DNA of 64,000 nt from Sphaerisporangium sp039871875 (lineage in GTDB: Bacteria; Actinomycetota; Actinomycetes; Streptosporangiales; Streptosporangiaceae). The position numbers and the translations under genes were made by a program. The stretch spans positions 16,873-80,872 of the forward strand of contig NZ_JBDPMD010000043.1 of NCBI RefSeq assembly GCF_039871875.1. Direction: 5' to 3'. The notes below the pieces were generated by a model. It was not told the DNA's origin. It did not search any database and was given only the letters and a program-made list of their open reading frames with translations. Shown here one piece after another: positions 37,144-46,160 of the stretch (the stretch's first letter is position 1; each line of letters begins with the position of its first letter).

Positions 37144-40143
37144 ATGGAGTTGCGGCTCCTGGGTCCGGTCGAGGTGTGGAGCGGCGGGCGGCAGGTGCCG
37201 CTCGGGGGCGGTAAGCCGCGGGCCCTGCTCGCCGCGCTGCTGCTCGACGCGGGACGGGTGGTCACCGTCGAGCGGCTGATGGAGGCGATCTGGCAGGACG
37301 ATCCGCCGCCGACCGCGCGGGGGGTGCTGCAGACGTATGTCGCCTCGCTGCGCCGGGCGTTCGCCACGGCGGGGCTGGCGGGGGTCATCGTCTCGCACCG
37401 GGTGGGGTACGCCGCGGAGATCCCTCCGGACGCCCTCGACAAGACCGTGTTCGAGCGGCTGGTGGACGCCGGGCGGCGGTCGGCGCGTGCCGGGGACCAC
37501 GGGGAGGCGGCGCGGTCGTTCCGGGCGGCGCTGGCGTTGTGGCGGGGGCCGGCTCTCGGGGGCATCGACGACACCTGCCTGCGGGCGGACGTGGCCCGGC
37601 TGGAGGAGCTGCGGCTGACGGTGATCGAGGAGCGCGTCGCGGCGGACCTCGCGGCGGGGCTGGACGAGGGGCTGGTGGACGAGCTCACCGAGCTGGTCGT
37701 GGTGCACCCGGCGCGCGAGCGGCTGCGGCGCGACCTCATGGTGGCGCTCTACCGGGCGGGCCGCCAGGCGGACGCGCTCGCGGTGTACCAGCAGAGCAGG
37801 CGGGTGCTGATCGAGGAACTGGGCATCGAGCCGGGGCCGGAGCTGCGGGCGGCGCACGAGGCCGTGCTGCGGTCCGATCCGGCTCTGCTCGGCACGTCGA
37901 CGGCTCCCCCGCCCCGGCAACTGCCGTCCCCGCCGCCCGACTTCACCGCGCGCGACGACGAGATCGCGGAGTTACGCGCCCGGCTCACCCGGACGGACGC
38001 CATGCCGGTCTGTGTGATCTTCGGGCCGGGCGGCGTCGGCAAGTCGTCCCTGGCGCTGCGCGCCGCGCACGAGCTCGCGCACTTCTACCCCGACGGGCAG
38101 TTGCACGTCGAGCTGCGCGGCACCTCGGAGGTGCCCGCCACCCCGCTGGAGGTCCTCGGCCGGCTGCTGCGTGAGCTTGAGCCCGGCATGTCGCCGCCCG
38201 CCACACTGGAGGAGTGCGCCGCCCGGTACCGCACCCTGCTGGCCGACCGGCGCAAGCTGGTCGTGCTCGACGACGCCGCCACCGAGCGGCAGGTCCGCCC
38301 CCTGCTGCCCGGCGCACGCGGCTGCGGCGTGATCGTCACCTCACGCAACCGGCTGGCGGGCCTCGCGGGTGCCGCGGTGCTCGACCTCGGCCTGCTGCCC
38401 GACCCGGCGGCCCTGCTGCTGCTCGCGCAGGTCGCCGGTCCCGAGCGGATCGCCGCCGATCCGGTGGCGGCGGGCCGGATCGTCCGGCAGTGCGGCGGCC
38501 TGCCGCTCGCGCTGCGCATCGCCGGCGCTCGGCTGGCGTCCCGCCGCCAGTGGTCGGTGACGCGGCTGGCCGACCGGCTGGCCGACGAGCAGCGCCGGCT
38601 GGACGAGCTGGCCGTCGGGGACCAGGAGGTGCGGGCCGGCATCGCCCTCAGCTACGACCTGCTGCCGCCCGAGGCGAGGACCGCGCTGCGCCGCCTCGGG
38701 CTGCTCGGCCTGCCGTACTTCCCGGTGTGGGTGGCGGCGGCGGCCATGGAGACCGGCCTGGACGAGGCCGAGCGGGTGCTCGACCACCTCGTGGACACCT
38801 CCCTGGCGGGCGTCGTGGACACCGACGCCGCCGGCCGCACCCGGTACCGGCTGCACGACCTGATCCGGCTGTTCGCCCGGGAACGCGCGCTCGCCGAGGA
38901 GCCGGAGGCCGGGCGTGAGGCGATGGTGCGCCGGGTGCTCGGCGGGTGGTTGTGGCTGGTCGAGCGGCTCAGCGAGGCCGTGCCCACCGGGGCGATCCCG
39001 ATGCGCGCCACACCGGGCCTCGCGCGGCCGGTGGACGCCGAGGTGCTGCGCATGGCGCTCGCCGACCCGCACGGCTGGTTCCGCGGCGAGGAGGAGGCGC
39101 TGATCGTCGCGGTGGAGCTGGCGGCGGCGATGGACCTCGACGACATCGCCGTGGAGCTGGCCGCCGCGTTGTCGTCGGTGGCGTTCGAGGGCAGCCAGTA
39201 CGTCTTCGACAACCCGTTCGCGGCCTGGCACCGCACCCACGAGGCGGCGCTGGCCGTGGCGCGGCGCAACGACAACGCCCTCGGCGAGGCGACCCTGCTG
39301 GCCGGGCTCGGCCACCTGTACTACGAGCGCGACCACTTCGCCGAGTCACGCGAGTACCTCAGCCAGGCGTTGTCTCTGTTCCGCTCCGCGCGGGACACCC
39401 GGGGCGAGGCCGCCACGCTGGCCGCGCTCGGCGCCGCGTGCCGCGAGCAGGGGTACCTGCCCGAGGCGCTGCACTTCCTCGGCCGCGCGGGCCGGCAGTG
39501 CGCCGGGCTCGCCGACCCGTCCGCGCTGGCGCACGTCAAGCGGCTCGCGGGCAGTGTGCACCTGGAACGCGGGGACTACGCGGCGACGTGGGCCGACCTC
39601 ACCGACGCGCTCGCCCTGTACGAGAGGGAGAAGAACCGCCGCGGCGTGGGGCTGACGCTGCGCACCATGTCCATGTACCACCGCGCGCGGGGCGAGCTGG
39701 CGCGGTCGCGGGAGCTGTGCGAGCAGGCGCTCGCGATGTTCCGCGACCTCGGCGACCGGCTGATGGAGGCGTACTGCATGCGCTCGCTGGCCAAGACCCA
39801 GATGCGGCTCGGCCGGTACGACGCGGCCCGCCGGGACCTGACGGAGGCGCTCGCCGTGACCCGCACCCTGAACGACCGCTGGGGCGAGGCGTGCACGCTG
39901 CGCACGGTCGGCGAGCTGGACCTCGCCGAGGGGCGGCTGTACCAGGCCAAGGAGCGCCTCACCGAGTCGCTGGCGCTGTGGGAGACGCTGCGCGCCACGC
40001 TGTTCCGGGCGCGCACCCTGCGTGACCTCGCCGAGGTGCATGTGGCGCTCGGCGACGACGACACCGCCAAGACGATCACGGCGGAGGCGCTGGAGATCTT
40101 CCGGCTGCACGAGGCGCGGGAGTTCCGCGAGCTCGGCGGCTGA
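37144..40143 (+). CDS. AfsR/SARP family transcriptional regulator
   Basis: A 999-residue regulator. The N-terminal OmpR-like DNA-binding domain (about 1-95; MELRLLGPVEVW, GGKPRALLAALLLDAG) is followed by a bacterial transcriptional activator domain (about 100-240; LRRDLMVALYRAGRQADAL, LIEELGIEPGPELR). An NB-ARC ATPase follows (Walker A GPGGVGKS near 295, VTSRNRLAGL, CGGLPLALRIAG), then TPR repeats (about 690-990). Large SARPs of the AfsR type integrate Ser/Thr-kinase signals and switch on secondary metabolism. The ATG has GGGAGAA upstream. No biosynthetic cluster is visible nearby, so its target is probably distant or the VanX-type gene directly downstream. Confidence 0.93.
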   Translation: MELRLLGPVEVWSGGRQVPLGGGKPRALLAALLLDAGRVVTVERLMEAIWQDDPPPTARGVLQTYVASLRRAFATAGLAGVIVSHRVGYAAEIPPDALDKTVFERLVDAGRRSARAGDHGEAARSFRAALALWRGPALGGIDDTCLRADVARLEELRLTVIEERVAADLAAGLDEGLVDELTELVVVHPARERLRRDLMVALYRAGRQADALAVYQQSRRVLIEELGIEPGPELRAAHEAVLRSDPALLGTSTAPPPRQLPSPPPDFTARDDEIAELRARLTRTDAMPVCVIFGPGGVGKSSLALRAAHELAHFYPDGQLHVELRGTSEVPATPLEVLGRLLRELEPGMSPPATLEECAARYRTLLADRRKLVVLDDAATERQVRPLLPGARGCGVIVTSRNRLAGLAGAAVLDLGLLPDPAALLLLAQVAGPERIAADPVAAGRIVRQCGGLPLALRIAGARLASRRQWSVTRLADRLADEQRRLDELAVGDQEVRAGIALSYDLLPPEARTALRRLGLLGLPYFPVWVAAAAMETGLDEAERVLDHLVDTSLAGVVDTDAAGRTRYRLHDLIRLFARERALAEEPEAGREAMVRRVLGGWLWLVERLSEAVPTGAIPMRATPGLARPVDAEVLRMALADPHGWFRGEEEALIVAVELAAAMDLDDIAVELAAALSSVAFEGSQYVFDNPFAAWHRTHEAALAVARRNDNALGEATLLAGLGHLYYERDHFAESREYLSQALSLFRSARDTRGEAATLAALGAACREQGYLPEALHFLGRAGRQCAGLADPSALAHVKRLAGSVHLERGDYAATWADLTDALALYEREKNRRGVGLTLRTMSMYHRARGELARSRELCEQALAMFRDLGDRLMEAYCMRSLAKTQMRLGRYDAARRDLTEALAVTRTLNDRWGEACTLRTVGELDLAEGRLYQAKERLTESLALWETLRATLFRARTLRDLAEVHVALGDDDTAKTITAEALEIFRLHEAREFRELGG

Positions 40144-40156
40144 GCCCCGCGATTAC

Positions 40157-40218
40157 AGCGTCCTTGGAGCGCGGCGCTGCATCATGGCGGACGGCGTCTC
40201 ACCGGGAGCGTCCTTGGA
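40157..40218 (+). repeat. 12-bp direct repeat, exactly 50 bp apart, before the VanX-type gene
   Basis: AGCGTCCTTGGA occurs at 40157-40168 and again at 40207-40218, in the 91-base gap between the SARP gene and the VanX-type gene. Direct repeats upstream of a gene next to a SARP regulator may be activator sites; this is inference. Confidence 0.6.
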
Positions 40219-40234
40219 ATGTCACGGAGGCCCC

Positions 40235-40903
40235 ATGTCGGAGATCGTGCTCCTGTCGGACCCGCGGATCCACGCGGTGACGGTGAAGGAGTGCGGCGAG
40301 CCCTTGGTGGATCTGCGCACCCTGGACGTCCTCCGGGTCGACGAGCGGCTCGCCGACGCCGAGGGCCTGTTCGCGCACGTACGGCTCAGCGTGGCCGACC
40401 GCCTGGTCGCCGCGCAGACCCGGCTGCCCCGCGAGCTGCGCCTGCTGGTCGTCGAGGGCTTCCGCCCGGCGTCGCTGCAGCGCCGCTACTTCGCCGAGTC
40501 CATGGCGGCGCACCGGGCCGAGAACCCCGGCTGGGACGAGCGGCGGGCGTACCTGGAGGCCAGCCGGTACGTGTCGCCGCCCGAGGTGGCCCCGCACGTG
40601 TCCGGCGGCGCGGTGGACCTGACCGTGTGCACCGTCTCCGGTGCCGAGCTGCCGATGGGCACGCAGGTCAACGCCACCCCGCCGGAGAGCGACGAGGCGT
40701 GCTACACCGCCTGTCCCGATGTCTCCCCCGAGGCGCGCCGCAACCGCGAGCTGCTCGGCGGCGTGCTGACGGCCGTCGGTTTCGTCAACTACCCCACCGA
40801 GTGGTGGCACTGGTCCTACGGCGACCGCTACTGGGCCTTCACCACCGGCGCCCGCTTCGCCCGGTACGGCATGAGCGGCGGCCCCGGGGAGGCGGACGCC
40901 TAG
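40235..40903 (+). CDS. D-Ala-D-Ala dipeptidase, VanX family (M15)
   Basis: A 222-residue zinc dipeptidase. The VanX essentials are visible: the arginine in VEGFRP, zinc ligands His and Asp in PHVSGGAVDLT, and the catalytic Glu and last zinc His in EWWHWSYGDRYW. VanX hydrolyses D-Ala-D-Ala, which lowers normal peptidoglycan precursor and underlies glycopeptide resistance. Here no vanH or vanA ligase is present, so a general peptidoglycan recycling or self-protection role is equally possible. Start: ATG with ACGGAGG four bases upstream. It follows the SARP gene by 91 bases and may be its target. Confidence 0.88.
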   Translation: MSEIVLLSDPRIHAVTVKECGEPLVDLRTLDVLRVDERLADAEGLFAHVRLSVADRLVAAQTRLPRELRLLVVEGFRPASLQRRYFAESMAAHRAENPGWDERRAYLEASRYVSPPEVAPHVSGGAVDLTVCTVSGAELPMGTQVNATPPESDEACYTACPDVSPEARRNRELLGGVLTAVGFVNYPTEWWHWSYGDRYWAFTTGARFARYGMSGGPGEADA

Positions 40904-41009
40904 CCCCATTTTCCGCACATCGCCCTCGACGACCTGGACGGCTCACTCACCGTGCCGAATAACACAGAACACCTGACCAGGGACATTCGGGCTCGTGCGG
41001 AAAACAGGC

Positions 41010-41630
41010 CTAGCGCGGCCGGGCCCGGTAGAGGTCGCGCAGCAGGGCGATCTCCGCGCCGTGGTGGAGAAGCTCCTGGTTCACCCACCAGACGATCTCG
41101 ATGAACGGTTCCTCGGGATCGCTGCCGTGGGGATAGGTGCAGTGCCCCACCGTGTCGAGCACCGCGTCACCGGCGGCCAGGAGGGCCGACCGCCAGGCCG
41201 CGGCCCCCGCGTCGAAGGCCGCGACCGCCGCGGCGGCGTTCCCGGCGACCGCGTAGTCGTCCCTGGTGAGGCTGTGGGTGCCGCCGGAGTGGTCGGCGCG
41301 CAGGGTGAGCATCTCGCTGAGGTGGCTGAGCCGCCACGCGATGGTGGTGAACGGCGCCGGTACCGGGTGCGGGTACGGCGCCGCGTCCCTCCCCCACTCC
41401 CCCGGCCCGGTCAGCATGGTGGCGCGCTCCCCCGGCCCGTCCGGCCGGCGGCGCACCGACCAGCAGCCCGGCACCGGCTCCCAGAGGTACTCCTCGTCGG
41501 TCATGGGGACCACGGCGACCTCCGTGCCGTCGCCGCTGTCCATGGCGGGACCCGCCAGGCGTCCGGCGAGCCGCTCGCGTGCGAAGTCGAACTGGGCCAG
41601 CAGGGGGACGAGGCGGGGTGGCGTCGCCAT
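41010..41630 (-). CDS. DinB family protein
   Basis: A 206-residue four-helix protein of the DinB/MDMPI (maleylpyruvate isomerase) superfamily. The helix phrases ITTIAWRLSHLSEMLTL-like (FTTIAWRLSHL) and VNQELLHHGAEIALLRDLY carry the histidines that form the metal site of the fold. Members are often mycothiol-dependent transferases in actinobacteria, but many are uncharacterised. The ATG follows GAGGAG. It stands alone between the VanX-type gene (convergent) and the FG-GAP gene (divergent). Confidence 0.82.
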   Translation of the reverse strand: MATPPRLVPLLAQFDFARERLAGRLAGPAMDSGDGTEVAVVPMTDEEYLWEPVPGCWSVRRRPDGPGERATMLTGPGEWGRDAAPYPHPVPAPFTTIAWRLSHLSEMLTLRADHSGGTHSLTRDDYAVAGNAAAAVAAFDAGAAAWRSALLAAGDAVLDTVGHCTYPHGSDPEEPFIEIVWWVNQELLHHGAEIALLRDLYRARPR

Positions 41631-41757
41631 GGGGCACTCCTCGGGACGGGCGGTGGATCACAGGGAAGCGAACGTCCGGTGAACGCTCGGGTCAGGACGC
41701 GAACCCAGCGTCGTGCACAAGCGTCTCCTCAAGCGACCTATTTCTGAGGGGACGGTC

Positions 41758-43017
41758 ATGCTCGGTGGAAAGGCAGCGCGGCGCGGTCTGGCGGTGACCA
41801 TGGTGACCGTGGTGGCGGCGGTGGGAGTGACGGGGACCGCCGAGGCCGCCGCGCCCCGCAAGCCCGCCAAGGCGGGTGACGTCAACGGGGACGGGCGGGT
41901 GGACGTCATCGCGGGTGTCCACCTGCTGAAGGTCAAGGGGAAGAGCGACGCCGGAGGGGTGGCCGTCTACCTCGGCGGAGCGGGGAAGGTGTCGGGGACG
42001 GCGCGGACCGTCACGCTCGGGAAGCCTGTGAGCAGGGAGAACCTCGGGCGGGTGCTCGTCACGGGGGACTTCGACAAGGACGGGTACGCCGACGTGCTGG
42101 CGTCGGCGCGCAAGAAGCTCGTGGTGTTCCGCGGGTCGCGCACCGGGCTGCGGGCGGCGGGCGCCAAGGTGATGACGTGGCCGGTGACCGGGCCCGCGAT
42201 GGCGGCCGGGGACTTCGACGGCGACGGGTACTGGGACGCGGCCGTCGCGGGCTCCCGGCAGGTCGTGGTGCTGCGCGGCGGGAGATCCGGGCTGAAGGTG
42301 AGCGCGCGTCTCGCCAACGGGGCGCCGCGGTTCGGGGCCGAGCTCGCCGCCGGGGACGTGGACGGGGACGGGCGGGCCGACCTCGTGGTCACCGAGAACC
42401 GCGCGGACACGTCCGACACCGTGCGCGAGCAGCAGATCACCGTGGTGCCGGGGTCCCGGGCGGGGTTGTCGATGGATCACTCGTGGTCGATCACCCCCAT
42501 CGAGCGGGCCGCCCGTGACCTCGCCCTGGGCGACGTCAACGGCGACCGCAAGGCGGACCTCGTCCGCGTCACCTCGGCGGACGCCGGCGAACCGGACTTC
42601 CGGGTGGTCGTCCAGCTCAGCCGGGGCGGCGCCTTCGGGCCGGCGCGCACGCTGCGGTACGACGCCTACCCCGCCAACGTCGCCCTCGGGGACGTCACCG
42701 GCGACGGCAGGGCCGACCTGGCCGTGCACCTGGCGGGCGACGGCGACCACGACAGGGCCGTCCTGCACGCCGGCACCGCCACCGGGGTCGGCACCCGCCC
42801 CATCAGGGAGTACGCGCACGCCACCTACGAGACCCGGTACGGCACGTCGCTGCGGCTGGCGAACGTGCGGGGCGACTCCCGCGCCGAGGTCGTCGCGGGC
42901 CTGCCCGGCGTGTACGGGGCCGGCGAGCTGGAGGTGCTGCCGAACGGGCAGCGGGCCGGGGCGCAGCGGTTGAAGGTCAAGGGCCAGAGCGGCCTCGGGT
43001 TCAGCCAGCCCTCCTGA
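41758..43017 (+). CDS. Secreted FG-GAP/VCBS repeat protein
   Basis: A 419-residue exported protein: signal peptide (about 1-30, cut near AEAAA) then a seven-bladed integrin-alpha-like propeller. At least six calcium-binding loops of the D-x-[DN]-x-D-G type are visible (DVNGDGRVDV, DFDKDGYADV, DFDGDGYWDA, DVDGDGRADL, DVNGDRKADL, DVTGDGRADL). Such proteins bind ligands or carbohydrate at the cell surface; no catalytic residues are recognisable. The ATG has GAGGGG seven bases upstream. A strong hairpin follows the stop. Confidence 0.88.
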   Translation: MLGGKAARRGLAVTMVTVVAAVGVTGTAEAAAPRKPAKAGDVNGDGRVDVIAGVHLLKVKGKSDAGGVAVYLGGAGKVSGTARTVTLGKPVSRENLGRVLVTGDFDKDGYADVLASARKKLVVFRGSRTGLRAAGAKVMTWPVTGPAMAAGDFDGDGYWDAAVAGSRQVVVLRGGRSGLKVSARLANGAPRFGAELAAGDVDGDGRADLVVTENRADTSDTVREQQITVVPGSRAGLSMDHSWSITPIERAARDLALGDVNGDRKADLVRVTSADAGEPDFRVVVQLSRGGAFGPARTLRYDAYPANVALGDVTGDGRADLAVHLAGDGDHDRAVLHAGTATGVGTRPIREYAHATYETRYGTSLRLANVRGDSRAEVVAGLPGVYGAGELEVLPNGQRAGAQRLKVKGQSGLGFSQPS

Positions 43018-43034
43018 CACGCGGACGCATGAGA

Positions 43035-43061
43035 ACGCCCCCGCCGCGAGGGCGGGGGCGT
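43035..43061. terminator. Bidirectional hairpin terminator
   Basis: ACGCCCCCGCC (43035-43045) and GGCGGGGGCGT (43051-43061) form a perfect 11-bp stem with a 5-base loop. It sits between two convergent genes and can serve both. Confidence 0.8.
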
Positions 43062-43071
43062 CGTGGCGGGG

Positions 43072-44019
43072 TCAGAGGTCGTCGACCGCCACCACGTCGT
43101 ACGGGGTCTCCGGGGTCGGGGGGGTGGTGAAGCGGCCGTTCGGGAGGTAGAGGCGGTCGCGGAACGCGGCCACGGTGGTGGGGACGTCGAAGCGGGGGTC
43201 GGTCAGCTTGCGGGCGACCGTGCCCGTGGTGGCGTCGTGGTCCAGGCGCAGGGACGTCAGGGTGTTGAGGAAGTTCTGCACCACATGGAGGACGCGGCCT
43301 TCGAGGAGCAGTCCGTCACCGTTGGTCAGGAGCTCGGCGCCGAGGTCGACGGCGGTCGCGACGCCGGTCGCGGGGTCGACCCGGAACAGCTTGCCGGTGT
43401 TGGACTGCACGACCAGCAGGGCCTCGCCGTCGGGGGTCTCGGCGATGCCGTTGGCGTTGATGCCGGTCGTGTACACGATGTCGCCGGTGAGCGGGATGGT
43501 GACCGCCGCGGCGGGCAGCGCGCCGTGCCGGCCGAACGCCAGCTTGTACAGCACCGGGTTGGTCGAGTCGGTGAAGTAGGCCGCGTCCTTGGTCAGCACG
43601 ACGTCGTTGACGAACGCGGCGCCGGTGGCGAGCCGGTAGCTCTTGAGCACGGCGCCGGTACGGCCGTCGATGACGCGGGCGTCCCCGCCGGTGCCGCCGG
43701 CGACGAACAGCCGCCCCCTCGTGTCGATCTTGATCCCGAGCGAGGGTGTGCCCGGCCCCTGGGTGATGACCGCACCCTGACCGGTGCGCAGGTCGGCGCG
43801 GTAGATGGATCCGGTCGCCCGGGACCCGAAGTAGGCGATGGGGCCGGGGCCGATGGCGATGCCTTCCGGCGCCCATCCGTCCGGCAGGGGGAACTGGGCG
43901 GGGAAGGGCTTGCTCACGGAGGTGGAGGCCGGGGCCGAGGGCCCGGCGTCGGCCGCCGCGGCGACCGGGGCTGCGGCCGTCACGGCCAGGAGACCTGCTA
44001 GGAGGACTGCCACCTTCAT
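43072..44019 (-). CDS. Secreted SMP-30/gluconolactonase-like beta-propeller protein
   Basis: A 315-residue exported protein with a signal peptide (about 1-25) and a six-bladed propeller. Phrases such as GWAPEGIAIGPG, NDVVLTKDAAYFTDS and NGIAETPDGEALLVVQSNTGKL-type blades (NANGIAETPDGEALLV) match the SMP-30/LRE superfamily. The N and E residues that bind the metal in this family appear conserved in form, but enzymatic activity is not established. The start has only a weak site (GGGATGA). It ends next to the shared terminator. Confidence 0.75.
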   Translation of the reverse strand: MKVAVLLAGLLAVTAAAPVAAAADAGPSAPASTSVSKPFPAQFPLPDGWAPEGIAIGPGPIAYFGSRATGSIYRADLRTGQGAVITQGPGTPSLGIKIDTRGRLFVAGGTGGDARVIDGRTGAVLKSYRLATGAAFVNDVVLTKDAAYFTDSTNPVLYKLAFGRHGALPAAAVTIPLTGDIVYTTGINANGIAETPDGEALLVVQSNTGKLFRVDPATGVATAVDLGAELLTNGDGLLLEGRVLHVVQNFLNTLTSLRLDHDATTGTVARKLTDPRFDVPTTVAAFRDRLYLPNGRFTTPPTPETPYDVVAVDDL

Positions 44020-44175
44020 TGGAGATCATCCCATCTGTAACAGGTGTGGTGATTATCCGAATTGCCCGCTGGGGCGGAAGATCTAACGATCAATACCTGA
44101 CCGTCGTGCCCGGACCCGGGACCCGGACCCGCGCAGGCCACCCGCGCCGGGACGCGCGGGCGGCCACCGCCTGGG

Positions 44176-45000
44176 TCAGCGGGCGTCGAGGATCGGGATG
44201 AGCTGCTCCTCCTCGTACGCCAGGTGGGCCTCCACTTCGGCGATGAGGCGGTCCACTTCGGTGAGCAGCGTGGGCGCCTCGGTGCCGGTGACGGTCTTCT
44301 GGAGCTCGTCGAGGAGGACGGCGATCCTCTCGTGCTCCTCGTGGAGCCGGGCAAGGGTGGAGGTCAAGTCGGGATATTGCTGGGCAAGGCTGGCGAACAT
44401 CCCCATGTCCTCGCCGGTGTGGTGGTAGCGCAGTCCCCGGCAGAAGGTCAGGCAGTTCACCCGGAGCTGGGCGCCGAGGCCGGGGCCGGACGCGGCGACC
44501 TCCGCGCGGATCAGGGTGAGCTCGCGGCGGAACACGTCGTGGATGAGCTTGAGCGCCGCGCCCCACGACGACGCCGCCGGAGGGCCGGGGACGCTCTGGC
44601 GCAGTGCGACGACGGGCAGGACCCGGGACGTCTTCGCCTGGTAGCCGGCCCAGCCCGGGTCCGCCTCCACGGCGCGGGCGAAGACCTCGTCGCGTTCCTC
44701 GCCGGTGAGCACGGTGGCGTGGGCCTCGTAGGTGAACAGCCCGGTCTCCACGGTGACGACCGGGTCGGCCACGAGGTTGTGGTACCAGGCCGGGTGCCGC
44801 GGGGCGCCGCCCGCCGAGGCGATGACGAGGATGCGGTCGCCGCCGTCGTGCAGGTAGCCGAGAGGTGTCGTGTGCCGGGCGCCTGAGCGTGCGCCGGTGG
44901 TGGTGAGCAGGATGAGGCGGGCACCTTCGAAGGGGCCGCCGACCCGTCCCGCGTTGGCGCGGAACTCGTCGATCACCTGCCGGTTGAGATCGATCGGCAT
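44176..45000 (-). CDS. F420-type nitroreductase/quinone reductase fused to a hemerythrin domain
   Basis: A 274-residue fusion. Residues about 1-137 are a Ddn-like split-barrel domain that in mycobacteria uses reduced F420 to reduce quinones or nitro compounds (LLTTTGARSGARHTTPL, HPAWYHNLVADP). Residues about 145-274 are an HHE hemerythrin-like four-helix bundle with histidines and glutamates placed to bind a di-iron centre (RYHHTGEDMGMF, LHEEHERIAV, VEAHLAYEEEQLIPIL). The link suggests F420-coupled oxygen or oxidant handling; this is inference. It is followed 187 bases upstream by an unrelated methyltransferase gene. Confidence 0.85.
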   Translation of the reverse strand: MPIDLNRQVIDEFRANAGRVGGPFEGARLILLTTTGARSGARHTTPLGYLHDGGDRILVIASAGGAPRHPAWYHNLVADPVVTVETGLFTYEAHATVLTGEERDEVFARAVEADPGWAGYQAKTSRVLPVVALRQSVPGPPAASSWGAALKLIHDVFRRELTLIRAEVAASGPGLGAQLRVNCLTFCRGLRYHHTGEDMGMFASLAQQYPDLTSTLARLHEEHERIAVLLDELQKTVTGTEAPTLLTEVDRLIAEVEAHLAYEEEQLIPILDAR

Positions 45001-45187
45001 TCGGTTCTTTCTTCTCCAGGTCGGAAGTCATGCATGGGTCAGGGGGCGAGAAGGAGAAGAAAGAGAGGCGGGGCGCGGGCCCGCCGGCGGCTCACGCGCC
45101 GGCCGGGTACCCCACTCGCTCGTGGCCCATGGCCGACCCGGCAGTCACGGAACCCACCCTAACCGGGCGAAGGCCCCGAAGCCAAGA

Positions 45188-45985
45188 TCAGGGCAGCCGG
45201 CGCGCGACCCGCAGCTCGGCCATGTAGCGCTTGGTGACGTGGCCGTCGTGGCGTCCGTCGATGAGGGACGCCACGCAGCCGAGCAGCCCGGCCAGCGCGT
45301 CCGGCGGCAGGTCGCGGTGGTTGGAGTAGGTGCTGAGCACGTCCACGTACCGCGCGGTCGTGTACGGCACGTCCCACTCGTGGCGGCGGAAGACCGGCGG
45401 GCCGAACCGGGGGGACTCCTCGATCTCGGCGCCGTCCACCGGGATGGCGGCCGCGGGGGACAGCCGCAGGCCCGGCGGGGTGGCCGGGTCGAACCGCTCG
45501 TAGCAGTCCTGCACCGCGACGAAGAAGTCCACGGTGCCGCCGAGGACGTGGTGGGTGGTGACGGTGGCGAGCGTGCCGCCGGGACGCAGGGCCGCGGCGG
45601 ACTTGACGACGCGGACGGCCGGGTCGATCCAGTGGAACGCGGTCGCGCAGAAGACCAGGTCGAACGGCCGCGCGGGCAGCGGCCAGTCCTCGAACGCCGC
45701 GGTCACCACCTCGACCAGCGGGAACCTGGCCAGGTTGCGGCGCGCCACCCTGGCCATCTCGGTGCCGAGCTCCACCGCGACGATCTCACAGCCCATCTCG
45801 GCCAGCGGCAGCGTGGCCTGCCCGGTGCCGCAGCCGATCTCCAGCACGCGGCACCCCGGGCGGACCCCGGCCAGCTCGGCGAGGTCCTGGAACAGGGCGG
45901 CGGGGTAGGCCGGGCGGGCCTGGTCGTACAGCTCGGCGTCCTCGTCGAAGATCTGCCGCAGTCTCCCGCGGTCGCTCTCGGCCAT
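45188..45985 (-). CDS. Class I SAM-dependent methyltransferase
   Basis: A 265-residue Rossmann-fold methyltransferase. Motif I is VLEIGCGTGQA, motif II region EIVAVELGTEMA, and motif IV is FDLVFCATAFHWID. The phrase YDQARPAYP near the N-terminus is typical of the small-molecule methyltransferases of this branch. The acceptor cannot be deduced. It is divergent from the class V aminotransferase gene, with a long-spaced inverted repeat in between. Confidence 0.88.
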   Translation of the reverse strand: MAESDRGRLRQIFDEDAELYDQARPAYPAALFQDLAELAGVRPGCRVLEIGCGTGQATLPLAEMGCEIVAVELGTEMARVARRNLARFPLVEVVTAAFEDWPLPARPFDLVFCATAFHWIDPAVRVVKSAAALRPGGTLATVTTHHVLGGTVDFFVAVQDCYERFDPATPPGLRLSPAAAIPVDGAEIEESPRFGPPVFRRHEWDVPYTTARYVDVLSTYSNHRDLPPDALAGLLGCVASLIDGRHDGHVTKRYMAELRVARRLP

Positions 45986-46030
45986 GATCGCAGAGTACCC
46001 GAGGGCAGGAGGGCGAGGGGGCGGCGACCA

Positions 46031-46071
46031 CCCATAAACGGAATTATCATTTTTCCAGGTAGGTTTATGGG
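46031..46071. promoter_or_regulatory. Widely spaced perfect inverted repeat between divergent genes
   Basis: CCCATAAAC (46031-46039) and GTTTATGGG (46063-46071) are perfect inverted copies with a 23-base AT-rich spacer. Centre-to-centre distance is 32 bases, three helical turns, as expected for a tetrameric or paired-dimer regulator. It lies in the 175-base gap between a methyltransferase and an aminotransferase gene. Confidence 0.6.
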
Positions 46072-46160
46072 ATTTACCGCTGCGAACACCGTTCCACGCT
46101 TTCTAGGCCGATATCCCGCACAATCACCAAATAGCGCGTTAAACGGGTCATGCTGGTCGG

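Noticed and set aside
40235..40903. Labelling the VanX-type gene as a glycopeptide resistance determinant
   Set aside because: No vanH or vanA ligase nor VanRS pair is near; stand-alone VanX homologues are widespread.
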